Positions 35,271-44,089 of a DNA stretch of 64,000 bases are shown piece after piece. The stretch is taken from assembly GCF_000384395.1 (NCBI RefSeq), contig NZ_ARWE01000001.1, positions 3,632,501 through 3,696,500 of the forward strand. The letters are read 5' to 3'. The translations under genes were made by a program, and so were the position numbers. Positions within the stretch are counted from its first letter, which is position 1. Each line of letters opens with the position of its first letter. Source of the stretch: Geopsychrobacter electrodiphilus DSM 16401. Lineage in GTDB: Bacteria; Desulfobacterota; Desulfuromonadia; Desulfuromonadales; Geopsychrobacteraceae. Below the pieces are notes generated by a model. That model had not been told where the DNA came from. It made no database searches and saw nothing but the letters and a program-made list of their open reading frames with translations.

Positions 35271-36736
35271 ATTTTTAGCTCTTTTCGCAGATGTTCATGG
35301 CCCAGGATCGAACCACAGGTCAGGTAGCTGGCAACCAGGGCCCCCAATAGACCGGGAGCGGCAATCGCCTGACCGGACAGAAACAGGCCGGGCAAACGGG
35401 TCACCGGGGACGGATTATACTGGCCAATGAAGCGCCCGACCCCGTAAATTGCTCCCGCCGGAGCATTGGAATAATCGCGCAGGGTCAATGGGGTTGCCAG
35501 TTCAAGGAGTTCCAGGTCAGCGAGTTCTGGGCAATTCGCCGCGAACATCCGCAAAAGGGTTTCTCCGATCGCAGTTTTATGCGCCTGGTAATCCCGGGCA
35601 TGACGTTGATCTTTGCTGTCCCAGGCCGCGACTTCAGCATAACTCGCGGGAACGATGCCGATCAAACCCATAAGCGCACCATCCCGCCCCTGATCTGCTG
35701 CGGTCAGGTAGATGGAGCGCTCAGTCAGTGGCTTCTGTGCGTCATGACCGAAGATCCCGGCTTGCTGCTGAATAAAGAGGTTTCTGTGGCGCAGGAATTC
35801 GAGGGGTTTTGCGCTTCTGGCGAACACTATATAGGCAGATGAGGTCTGACGTAAATTATTTAAACGCTTCAGATAAGCCGGTCGCAACACTCCCGGCGGC
35901 AACATCTTTGGCAGCAGCGCCGGATTCAGGGTGACCACCAGCTCTCTGGCCGGTATTTTCTCGCCGCTGAGCAGCTGAACACCGCTGACAGCACCAGCAT
36001 CCGTGCGCACGGCTGTGACCTCTGCGCGACACCGAACTTCCACCCCCGCGTTGGTCAGAAGTTCAAGTAGAGCCTCGACCAGCGCCCGGCCACCCCCGAC
36101 AATCCCATGCACCGAGTGGTAATAGGAACCGGCAACCTGAGCGTTCAGGGTTTCCGGCGCATCTTCCGGGGGAACACCATAGAGCAGGCTGTGCATCGAG
36201 AGCAGACCCTGCAACTGCGGCCAGGTACTGAATTCCTGCAGGCGTTCATACAGGGATGGTCCATGAACCGTCTGCATGCCGAAAGCGCTGATATCGGCAT
36301 CCAGATCCAGATAGGGGAAGGAGCACCATTGCTGAGCGATCAGATCCAGATAACTCTCAAGCTTGGCGCGGGCGGCGGGGAACCTCTCCCCCAGCTCAGC
36401 CTTGATCGCCGCGAAGCCGACCGGCAGCGCAAAGGTCTCACCGGTTGCCGCGATGCGTAACCGATCGAACCCCCGCTCGGCATAGGGGAAAATCTCCAGC
36501 CTGGCGGCCAGCCCCAGATGCCCCAAAAATGAGCCCAAGGGGCCAGCTGCTCCCAGGCCACCGACGTAGTGGAAACCGCTGTCGAAATACAGACCGTCAC
36601 GGCTGAAGCCACGCACCACCGGTGCCGGCTGGTGGTGTCGCTCGAGGATCAGCACCTTACGACCGCTGCGGGCGAGCAGCAGTGCGGAGGTCAGACCGGA
36701 GAGCCCCGCTCCGATAACGATAGAATCATAAGCCAT
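35261..36736 (-). CDS. Phytoene desaturase/carotenoid isomerase-like FAD oxidoreductase
   Basis: This 491-residue flavoprotein has the dinucleotide motif GAGLSG (residues 9-14), an ERHHQP FAD-ribose Glu, and a C-terminal GLFLSGQAIAAPGLLGALVAS segment typical of CrtI, CrtISO and retinol saturase proteins. No carotenoid synthases are nearby. The probable substrate is therefore the polyene or acyl chain made by the KS genes, which it may desaturate, isomerise or reduce. ATG 36736 lies 4 bases after the upstream KS stop, and the fold starts at that Met. A longer frame to 36781 would run into that KS gene. Confidence 0.88.
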   Translation of the reverse strand: MAYDSIVIGAGLSGLTSALLLARSGRKVLILERHHQPAPVVRGFSRDGLYFDSGFHYVGGLGAAGPLGSFLGHLGLAARLEIFPYAERGFDRLRIAATGETFALPVGFAAIKAELGERFPAARAKLESYLDLIAQQWCSFPYLDLDADISAFGMQTVHGPSLYERLQEFSTWPQLQGLLSMHSLLYGVPPEDAPETLNAQVAGSYYHSVHGIVGGGRALVEALLELLTNAGVEVRCRAEVTAVRTDAGAVSGVQLLSGEKIPARELVVTLNPALLPKMLPPGVLRPAYLKRLNNLRQTSSAYIVFARSAKPLEFLRHRNLFIQQQAGIFGHDAQKPLTERSIYLTAADQGRDGALMGLIGIVPASYAEVAAWDSKDQRHARDYQAHKTAIGETLLRMFAANCPELADLELLELATPLTLRDYSNAPAGAIYGVGRFIGQYNPSPVTRLPGLFLSGQAIAAPGLLGALVASYLTCGSILGHEHLRKELKIWR

Positions 36737-36740
36737 AAAC

Positions 36741-37955
36741 TCAGGAAAACCGGAGGACAAGCGCAGAGTTGGTGCCGCCAAAGCCGGCTGAATTACACAG
36801 CACCTTCGATGGGGCCTGATGAATGGTCTCGCGAATGATGTTCAGTCCGGCAGTGTCAGCGCTCGGCCGGGTATAGTTGATATTCGGCGCAATAAATTTC
36901 TGCTGGGCCATGATCGTCGCATAGACCACCTGCGAGGCCCCCGACATCCAAAGTTCATGACCGGTCATCGATTTCAGGGATGAAATCGGTGGCGTGCTGG
37001 CCCCGAAGACAGCCCGGATATTGGCCGCCTCGGCAGCATCACCCGCCGGGGTCGACGTCGCATGGGCAGAGAGATAATCGATCTCGGCCGCCGCGAGGCC
37101 GCTCTGATCCAGGGCCATGCGCATCGCCCGACTGATCCCGTCGTGACTCGGCACCGCTAGCTGTCCCCCATCCGAGGAGAAACCATAACCGAGCAGTTCA
37201 CCCAGAATGCAGGCTCCCCTTTTTTCAGCCAGATCGTAACGCTCCAGCACGACGCTTGTGGCACCGCCGCTCGGCACCAGGCCATCGCGTTCGGCGTCGA
37301 AGGGGCGGCTGGCAGCGCAAGGGTCCTCAACGCGCGGCGAAAAGGCCCCCAGCCCGTCAAAACTGCACATCGATTGCCAGTTGATCTCCTGGGCACCGCC
37401 ACAGATCACGCGTTCCTGACGCCCGAGACGGATCAGATCGGCGGCCTGCCCGACGGCGTGTCCGCCACTGGAACAGGCCGAACTGAGGGACCAGCAGGCG
37501 CCGCGGGTTTGCAACAGGGTGTTGAGGTTCATGGTGACGGTCGAAGTCATAGAACGGAAGATCTGGCCACTGCCGATGGAGTGAGTGTCTCCCTTTTCGG
37601 CCAGGACAGCGACCTGTTCCACCGCCGCGACACAGCTTGAATCGCAGCCGTAAATCAGGCCGGTCATATCATTCGCGATTGCTGCCGCGTCAAGCCCGGC
37701 CTGCGCCAGCGCATCCCGTGCCGTGGCATAGGCCCAGACCGCAAAATCGGGCATGCTCTTGCGCTGCTTGCGTGACAGCAGGCTGTCATCAAAGTTACTG
37801 ATCTGCCCGGTCAACGGACTGCGAAAACCCATCTCGACCCGCCGCGGATCAATGACAATTCCGGAGCGCCCGGCGCGCAAGGCGGCGCCCACTTCCTGAA
37901 GATTGTTCCCTAGGCAGGAGACGATTCCGATTCCGGTGATAGCAACGCGATACAA
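36741..37955 (-). CDS. Beta-ketoacyl-ACP synthase (FabB/FabF-like)
   Basis: This 404-residue ketosynthase has Cys161 (SLSSACSSGG), His in SAHATSTPAGD and Lys/His in LKSMTGHELWMSGA. The AHATSTPxGD and GHELWxSGA variants resemble FabB (KAS I) and the matching KS of aryl polyene clusters. The start is placed at TTG 37955, where the KS fold begins (YRVAITGIGIVSCLG) with AGGA a few bases upstream. The frame extends to 38000 without an ATG. It follows the ketoreductase gene by 16 bases. Confidence 0.9.
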   Translation of the reverse strand: MYRVAITGIGIVSCLGNNLQEVGAALRAGRSGIVIDPRRVEMGFRSPLTGQISNFDDSLLSRKQRKSMPDFAVWAYATARDALAQAGLDAAAIANDMTGLIYGCDSSCVAAVEQVAVLAEKGDTHSIGSGQIFRSMTSTVTMNLNTLLQTRGACWSLSSACSSGGHAVGQAADLIRLGRQERVICGGAQEINWQSMCSFDGLGAFSPRVEDPCAASRPFDAERDGLVPSGGATSVVLERYDLAEKRGACILGELLGYGFSSDGGQLAVPSHDGISRAMRMALDQSGLAAAEIDYLSAHATSTPAGDAAEAANIRAVFGASTPPISSLKSMTGHELWMSGASQVVYATIMAQQKFIAPNINYTRPSADTAGLNIIRETIHQAPSKVLCNSAGFGGTNSALVLRFS

Positions 37956-37971
37956 TGAGAATTCCTGTCGT

Positions 37972-38703
37972 TTAAATATGCACGCCGCCGTTGACGGCAA
38001 AGACCTGACCCGTGATGTAGCTCGCCCGCTCAGAACAGAGAAAACCGACGAGGCCCGAGACCTCTTCCGGTGTTCCGAACCGCCCCAGAGGGATCAATGG
38101 CAGAATCTGCGCCTGCGACAGTTCGGCGGTCATTTCAGTCGTGATAAACCCCGGCGAGACGGCATTGACCAGAATATTCCGGCGCCCGACTTCTGCGGCC
38201 AAAGAACGGGTCGCGCCGATCAGTCCGGCCTTGGCCGCCGAATAGTTGACCTGGCCAGCGACTCCGGATTCACCCGAAGTCGAGACAATATTGATGATCC
38301 GCCCCTGACGCTTCCTCAGCATCCGGGCGACCACCAGACGGGTAACATTGAAAAAGCCGTTGAGGTGAACGGCGAGGACATTGCCCCAGTCGGACTGACT
38401 CATCATCGCCATGATGCCATCGCGCGCAAAACCGGCATTATTCACCAGCACGAAAGGCACCTGCTCCTTGAGCAAGGGTTCCAACGCGGCCTCAACCGCG
38501 ACGGGATCAGCGACATCAAAAGGAACCAGGATGCAAATTCCCCCGGCGGCTTCAATCTCTTTAGCGACTTGCTCAGCCGCCAGATGATCGCTGCGATAAT
38601 TCAGCCAGATCGCAAAACCGGCTGACGCCAGCTCACGCGCAATCGCAGCGCCGATTCCTCGACTCGCCCCGGTCACCAGAGCTATCCTCGCATTTTCAGT
38701 CAA
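37972..38703 (-). CDS. 3-oxoacyl-ACP reductase (FabG-like)
   Basis: This 243-residue SDR ketoreductase has the NADPH motif TGASRGIG at residues 11-18, NNAG, and the catalytic Ser plus YSAAK. The C-terminal SPGFITTEM and SYITGQVFAVNGG are FabG-like. It would reduce the beta-keto intermediates formed by the cluster's KS enzymes. It is the first gene of the long operon and starts with TTG 38703, with AGGCGAGG about ten bases upstream. The 296 bases upstream, shared with a divergent lipoprotein gene, are AT-richer and probably hold the promoter, but no clear -35/-10 pair could be chosen. Confidence 0.93.
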   Translation of the reverse strand: MTENARIALVTGASRGIGAAIARELASAGFAIWLNYRSDHLAAEQVAKEIEAAGGICILVPFDVADPVAVEAALEPLLKEQVPFVLVNNAGFARDGIMAMMSQSDWGNVLAVHLNGFFNVTRLVVARMLRKRQGRIINIVSTSGESGVAGQVNYSAAKAGLIGATRSLAAEVGRRNILVNAVSPGFITTEMTAELSQAQILPLIPLGRFGTPEEVSGLVGFLCSERASYITGQVFAVNGGVHI

Positions 38704-38999
38704 TGAAAAAATCCTCGCCTTCTACTAACAACAGTAACCTGCACCCTAAAAAAAGCTCCAGCTCCCAAAGAGCCTCGTGTGACGTCAATCCGCGCGCGGC
38801 AATCTTGTCGAATCGTCAACACTCATCCTGTCTAAGGCTGATGAAACATAAAAATAACTCTTTTCCTGTTATTATCGTTAGATAAAAGTAAATCTTTTGC
38901 GCGACTTGGCCGTGATCACAATTTTAATCCCGCCCGGAGATGATCGATCTGGCCATCCTGCGGGTGACATCGGCTGCCAATCCTTTGAGGAATTATCTG

Positions 39000-39992
39000 A
39001 TGTTCAACTCCACCCGCTTCACCCTGAAAATTCGTATTCCTGTCCTCCTGGCCGTTTTTATCCCGCTGCTTTTAACGGGGTGTATCAATGCGCCCAAACC
39101 CTCGTCGCTGGCCACAGCCACTCCCTACCTTGCCGAACCGGGAGATCAACTGCTCAATCGCTTCGCCCCGGTGTTCTGGATTGAAGAGAACAGCACCGAC
39201 CATAACCGCATCGGTACCGTACGCGCGACTTCTGACGAGGAGGTGTTTATCGATCCCGACACCGCGGTGATCTATGCAGCGCAGCGACCATTCACCACTC
39301 CCAGGGGTGACTACACCAACCTGATTTACCGGGTTCACTTTCAGGAAATTCCGGGCGGCCTCAGCCCATTCTATCTGGGGGCCGGCAAAAACATCGGGCT
39401 GCTGATTGTGATCACGCTTAATGCGCAGCACCAGCCCCTGCTCGTCACCAGCGTCCATACCTGCGGCTGCTACCTGGCCTTTATTCCCACGTCATACCTT
39501 ACGCCGCCGGCGTTCCCTCAAGGCTGGCCGCCAGACCGCCAGACGGTTTTTTCCGAAGATCTCCCGGCGCGGTTAAGCTATCCGCAGGCCGGTGCGGCAC
39601 CACTCCGCATCCAGATCAGCATCAGGCCCGACACCCATCGGGTTATGAATGTCTGGCTGGCTCCAGTCGATACAATCCAGACAAACACTATCCCGATGCA
39701 CCTCAAACCCCTGGCAGATTTAAACAACCTGCCGATCTCGAAGCAGCATACCACCTCGATGTTCGTAACCTCCGGAGCACGCAAAGGCTATGTGAAGGGG
39801 AGCTTCAAAACCCGCGAACGCCTTTTTATGAGCTGGTGGGCGCTCGATTGGCACATCGGCCAGGATAAGGTCCTCGGCAAAGACAAACAGGATGGTACGA
39901 CTTTTTACACCAGTCTCAAACCCTGGGCCCGTGACGCATCAGATATGCGGGATTTTAGCAAATTTCTGGCGTATTGGGGCTGGGGTTTGTAA
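39000..39992 (+). CDS. Lipoprotein of unknown function
   Basis: This 330-residue protein has a signal peptide of about 26 residues ending in the lipobox LLLTGC, so it should be a lipoprotein. The mature protein is rich in Pro, Thr and aromatic residues. Segments such as NLIYRVHFQEIPGG, TSVHTCGCYLAFIP and SMFVTSGARKGYVKGSF do not match a family I recognise. TTGAGGA precedes ATG 39000. It is divergent from the lipid operon and shares its upstream region, so co-regulation is possible. Confidence 0.75.
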   Translation: MFNSTRFTLKIRIPVLLAVFIPLLLTGCINAPKPSSLATATPYLAEPGDQLLNRFAPVFWIEENSTDHNRIGTVRATSDEEVFIDPDTAVIYAAQRPFTTPRGDYTNLIYRVHFQEIPGGLSPFYLGAGKNIGLLIVITLNAQHQPLLVTSVHTCGCYLAFIPTSYLTPPAFPQGWPPDRQTVFSEDLPARLSYPQAGAAPLRIQISIRPDTHRVMNVWLAPVDTIQTNTIPMHLKPLADLNNLPISKQHTTSMFVTSGARKGYVKGSFKTRERLFMSWWALDWHIGQDKVLGKDKQDGTTFYTSLKPWARDASDMRDFSKFLAYWGWGL

Positions 39993-40214
39993 TGTCGTTC
40001 CACAGCTTGAGACCACTCAATCGTCCCCGTCTCGCCATCAGGAGAGTCATCCTTTGCGCCCGCCGGAGGATGGCGTCGAGCAGGGAATTTCCGGTCTGCG
40101 GCAACACCTCCGGCGAATTGTAACCCCTCTCACTTTTACTCACTTTTACATATGGTTACTATTCTCATACCCCCAGATAATTGAAAAAGCAACTTGAAGG
40201 AGGCAGATTTAGCG

Positions 40215-41102
40215 ATGACGGACCAGCACTTGAAAGCAAACCTTCTGTTCCCGGCAGACCCGACGGTGTTCATCATTGCTCATCGTGGTGCCCGCAGCAG
40301 CGCGCCAGAAAATACCCTCGCCGCCGCGGACTGCGCCCTCCGCCAGGGAGCGCAGATGTGGGAGCTGGACGTCTGCCTCACCGCAGATGGTATCCCGGTG
40401 GTTATGCATGACGACAGCCTTCAACGCACCACGGATATTTCCCGGCGCCCGGAATTTGCCGGTCAAGCTCCCTGGCGCGTCTGTGATCTGACTCTGGATG
40501 AAACCCGCCGGCTGGATGCCGGCAGCTGGTTTGCCGCCTCGGACCCCTTCGGCACTGTAGCCGCACACGAAATCAGTGATCATCAACTTGCGAGCTATGT
40601 CGGTTGCCGGCTTCCGACCCTTGAGGAGGCGCTGCACTTCACCCGCGAAAAGGACTGGACGGTTAACGTCGAGATCAAGGACCACGCGCGGCTCAAGGGG
40701 CATAGCCGCGTGACAGCCAGTGTGGTGGAAATGATCCGCTCTTGCGACATGGTGGAGAGGGTCCTGTTGTCCTCATTTCAACATCAGTATCTCGCCGAAG
40801 CGCGCACCCGGCTCCCGCAACTGGCGCGCGCCGTTCTGGTGGAAGGGACGCGCCCCGCTGACCCGCTGGAGCTCTGTCGCGCATACGCAGCGACGGCCTA
40901 TCATCCCGCTGCCGCGTTGGTCACCAAAGAGGATGTCGCGCGGCTGCGCACGGCGGGGATTCATGTCAATGTCTGGACAGTCAACGACGTTGAAACAATA
41001 GATGAACTCACGGTCATGGGCGTAAGCGGCCTGATTACAGATTTTCCTGCCCGCACCCGGCAGGTAGTGGACCATCTCCTGCAGTTGAAGCAGAGCAAAT
41101 AG
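40215..41102 (+). CDS. Glycerophosphodiester phosphodiesterase
   Basis: This 295-residue protein hydrolyses glycerophosphodiesters to glycerol 3-phosphate and an alcohol. It has the catalytic IAHRGARSSAPENT (His23, Glu32), the metal-binding ELDVCLTADGIPVVMHDD and a C-terminal GLITDFP. No signal peptide is evident, so it is probably cytoplasmic. ATG 40215 is chosen; AAGGAGG is about a dozen bases upstream, and a TTG at 40194 would be an alternative. Transcription converges on kup. Confidence 0.92.
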   Translation: MTDQHLKANLLFPADPTVFIIAHRGARSSAPENTLAAADCALRQGAQMWELDVCLTADGIPVVMHDDSLQRTTDISRRPEFAGQAPWRVCDLTLDETRRLDAGSWFAASDPFGTVAAHEISDHQLASYVGCRLPTLEEALHFTREKDWTVNVEIKDHARLKGHSRVTASVVEMIRSCDMVERVLLSSFQHQYLAEARTRLPQLARAVLVEGTRPADPLELCRAYAATAYHPAAALVTKEDVARLRTAGIHVNVWTVNDVETIDELTVMGVSGLITDFPARTRQVVDHLLQLKQSK

Positions 41103-41110
41103 CCCAAAAA

Positions 41111-41146
41111 AAACCTGAATCGGCGGGGGCTCTGGTATCAGGCTGC
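41111..41146 (-). terminator. Possible intrinsic terminator downstream of kup
   Basis: Read on the minus strand, a CCTGA/TCAGG stem with a long GC-rich loop is followed by eight consecutive T. The stem is only about 5 bp, so this is a weak candidate. It lies 90 bases past the kup stop and just after the converging phosphodiesterase gene. Confidence 0.35.
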
Positions 41147-41235
41147 GATGATAAAACCTCTTTTTTAAGCGGTACAAGCGGAGGAGGAAGGCGTCAGGCG
41201 AGTCACTTTGACGGATCAAGTGCGTAACCGGGCGC

Positions 41236-43149
41236 TCAGATCTCGATCTGCATTCCCAGTTCGACGACGCGGTTCGGCGGCAGACCAAAGAAACTGGTGG
41301 CGGTACGGGCGTTGCGTGACATGGTAGTGAAAAGATGTTCGCGCCAGAGAGCCATCCCCGGCCGGGACGAGGGGATGATCGTCTCGCGCCCCAGGAAGAA
41401 GGTCGTCTCCATCAACTTAAAAGGACGCCCCCCCACCTCAAGAGTTGAGAGCACCTGCGGTACATCCGGTTCATCCATGAAACCGTAACTCAGCACCAGC
41501 AGATAGATCCCCTCACCGACATCTTCCAACTCGCTCCGCCGGGCTTCCGGCACATGCGGCACATCCTCGGTGACGACGGCGAGAATAATAATGCGCTGGT
41601 GCAGAACCCGGTTGTGCTTGAGATTGTGCAACATCGCCGGGGGCGCAATATGCAAGTTGCCGGACATGAAGACCGCGGTCCCCTCAACCCGCGGCGGCAT
41701 GGAGACGCTGATCGAGGAGAGGAAGTTGCTGATCGACAGGGATCCCTCGCGCAGCCGTTTGGAGAGGATTCTGCGCCCGGTCTTCCAGGTTGACATCAGG
41801 GTAAAGACCAGGCTCGCGACCAACAGCGGGAACCAGCCGCCGTGCAGTATTTTGGCGAAGTTGGCGCCGAAGAAGGCGAGATCGAAAATCAGGAAGCCGC
41901 CACAAAGCAGCAGGGATGTCCTGAGCGGCCAGTGGAAGCGTTCGCGGGTCACGAAGAAAAAGAGCAGGGTGGTAATGATCATGTCGGTGGTCACCGAAAA
42001 GCCGTAGGCGGCGGCCAGGTTGCTGGAGGAGCCGAAGCCAATAACAAGACCGATGCAGCTGAACATCAGCAGCCAGTTGACGGCAGGCAGGTAAATCTGC
42101 CCGCGTTCCTTGGCTGAGGTATGGGAGACGGTCAGACGCGGGCTGAAACCGAGCTGGATCGCCTGCATAGTGATGGAGAAAGACCCCGAAATAACCGCTT
42201 GCGAGGCGATAATGGTGGCTGCGGTGGCCAGCACCACCAGCGGCACCAGCGCCCAGTGTGGTGCCATGTGATAGAAGGGATTTTCCAAGGCCTCAGGGTG
42301 TGAGAGTAACAGCGCGCCTTGGCCGAAATAATTGATGACCAGCGCCGGCAAGACCAGGCTGAACCAGACCAGCCGGATCGGACGCACGCCAAAATGGCCC
42401 ATATCAGCATAGAGCGCCTCGCCGCCGGTGACGACCAGAAACACCGAGCCGAGAACCAAAAAAGCCGGCCAGCCATTATTGTACAGGAAGTGCAGGGCGT
42501 AATGCGGACTGGCCGCCATTAAAACCTGAGGGTAGGTGATGATCTGGCGGATCCCGAGGAGGGCCAGGACCAAAAACCAGACCAGGGTGAGTGGGCCGAA
42601 GACCGCGCCGATCTTGCCCGTACCCCGCGACTGGAAGAAGAAGAGAATAACCAGGACCGCGACCGTCAGTGGAATAATCAGGGGAGCGATCGATGGCGTC
42701 ACAATTTTCAGCCCTTCAATCGCCGAGAGAACCGAAATCGCCGGGGTAATCATGCCATCACCGTAAAGCAGGGCGGCGCCGAACAGGCCGAGGATCACCA
42801 GCAGCTTCCGGTTTCCCTGATCGCGCGCTTTCCGTGGCAGAATCAGGGCGGTCAGGGCCATGATCCCGCCTTCCCCATTATTATCGGCGCGCAGGATGAA
42901 GCTGAGATATTTGAAGGAGATGACCAGGATCAGGGCCCAAAAAATCAGGGAAAGGATCCCGAGCACGTTGTCCGGAGTCGGCACCAGTCCATGACTGCTG
43001 TGAAAGCATTCCTTCAGAGCGTAGAGCGGGCTCGTCCCGATATCCCCGAAGACGACCCCAAGAGCAGCCAGACTCAGTGCGGCGAGGGAGCTGCGCGGAT
43101 GCCCCGGAGGTTGATCGCTGTCTGGAACAGGATTGACTGGTTGTTTCAC
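41236..43149 (-). CDS. kup: Kup low-affinity potassium/proton symporter
   Basis: This 637-residue protein has twelve hydrophobic segments followed by a cytoplasmic C-terminal domain of about 150 residues. The family signature GDIGTSPLYA is at 35-44 and the first-helix loop is complete. Kup imports K+ with protons and is the main constitutive uptake route under low pH or high osmolarity. The start is GTG 43149, preceded by AGGGATG. Its leader was checked for a cyclic-di-AMP riboswitch and no match was seen. Confidence 0.95.
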   Translation of the reverse strand: MKQPVNPVPDSDQPPGHPRSSLAALSLAALGVVFGDIGTSPLYALKECFHSSHGLVPTPDNVLGILSLIFWALILVISFKYLSFILRADNNGEGGIMALTALILPRKARDQGNRKLLVILGLFGAALLYGDGMITPAISVLSAIEGLKIVTPSIAPLIIPLTVAVLVILFFFQSRGTGKIGAVFGPLTLVWFLVLALLGIRQIITYPQVLMAASPHYALHFLYNNGWPAFLVLGSVFLVVTGGEALYADMGHFGVRPIRLVWFSLVLPALVINYFGQGALLLSHPEALENPFYHMAPHWALVPLVVLATAATIIASQAVISGSFSITMQAIQLGFSPRLTVSHTSAKERGQIYLPAVNWLLMFSCIGLVIGFGSSSNLAAAYGFSVTTDMIITTLLFFFVTRERFHWPLRTSLLLCGGFLIFDLAFFGANFAKILHGGWFPLLVASLVFTLMSTWKTGRRILSKRLREGSLSISNFLSSISVSMPPRVEGTAVFMSGNLHIAPPAMLHNLKHNRVLHQRIIILAVVTEDVPHVPEARRSELEDVGEGIYLLVLSYGFMDEPDVPQVLSTLEVGGRPFKLMETTFFLGRETIIPSSRPGMALWREHLFTTMSRNARTATSFFGLPPNRVVELGMQIEI

Positions 43150-43522
43150 AAAGATACATCCCTGATCGAAAATCGGCAGAAGGACCGGTTTCGACTGTGT
43201 CCGGCCGGGAGGAGAAACCTACCACAGGCGCTACAGCCCGACAAGAGCTCACTGGCTATGACTATCACCGCGGGAGTCGACACCGGAGCAGAAGTTAGCG
43301 CTTAAACGCCATGAAACATATTTGATAACCGGCGGCCTGCTGCAATTCTACCTTGTATGGATCGGTTCAACAGGAATCGGCACATCAATCATCTCGGAAT
43401 GTTGTTGCATAAAGACCGCCTTCTACTGACTGGTTAATTTATGTGCTCCGGCTCCCGGTCAACAACCAACGCGCCAGCTTATTCCCTTGTCAGGGTATGA
43501 CTGTCCATGCTAGCGTTTTTTT
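43150..43522. other. Intergenic region upstream of kup
   Basis: These 373 bases separate kup from a small plus-strand frame. The kup-proximal 110 bases are GC-rich and could form an mRNA leader. No ydaO, GEMM or other riboswitch core was recognised, and no convincing promoter pair or protein-coding frame was found. Confidence 0.4.
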
Positions 43523-43858
43523 ATGAAACCTCACGGCCTGATCCGCCCGTACCAAAAACCTCTGCTGCAGATTTTACTGCTGATCTTTGTCGTCCTCGCC
43601 TCGGGTGGGACCTTCTCCACCAACCTGACCTCCGCCCAATCCGGAGGGAAAACCTGTTTCAGCGTCAAGGTCGGGTCCGACTCGCTCGCTGTCAGCCTTA
43701 CAAAAATTGATCATGTTTTACACGTCGCCCCGGCCTTTACTCCAAAGGTCCTCGGCTTTCTCCGTATTTCCGTAGTCCGGCACACCCCCCAGAGTGCCAT
43801 TTCCAAACTGACTGCGGCCACCCCCTGCCGAGCTCCACCCGGCGCCTTTCTCGCCTGA
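43523..43858 (+). CDS. Small hypothetical secreted protein
   Basis: This 111-residue frame begins with a basic stretch, a hydrophobic core (LLQILLLIFVVLASG) and a possible signal-peptidase site before SAQSGG, so it resembles a small exported protein. The remainder has no recognisable domain, and the ribosome binding site is weak. It sits about 230 bases before secDF on the same strand. It may be a real gene or a chance frame; the signal-like N-terminus is the only positive evidence. Confidence 0.35.
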   Translation: MKPHGLIRPYQKPLLQILLLIFVVLASGGTFSTNLTSAQSGGKTCFSVKVGSDSLAVSLTKIDHVLHVAPAFTPKVLGFLRISVVRHTPQSAISKLTAATPCRAPPGAFLA

Positions 43859-44089
43859 CCCTAAAAAACACATTCAGACTGGCCGTCCCCTGCCGTCAGA
43901 AACTCAGCATGTACAGTCCTTTTTCAGGATGTTTTCCGGCCGCCCGCCGGTTCATCCCGCTTAAGGCCACCACCCCTTATGCAGGTTCACGGCCCGCGTC
44001 CACAAAATGCAGGACAGCCATACCCTTAATCAGCAGAGATGCGCCCCCTGGGAGAAGTACTCCGGGACGCATCTGAAAGGAATACGCAG

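Noticed and set aside
38703-38885. Small plus-strand frame in the divergent intergenic region
   Set aside because: Ser/Asn-rich composition, no ribosome binding site and no family likeness; more likely promoter DNA.
43150-43300. Possible cyclic-di-AMP (ydaO) riboswitch upstream of kup
   Set aside because: The conserved blocks of that riboswitch could not be found on the minus strand.
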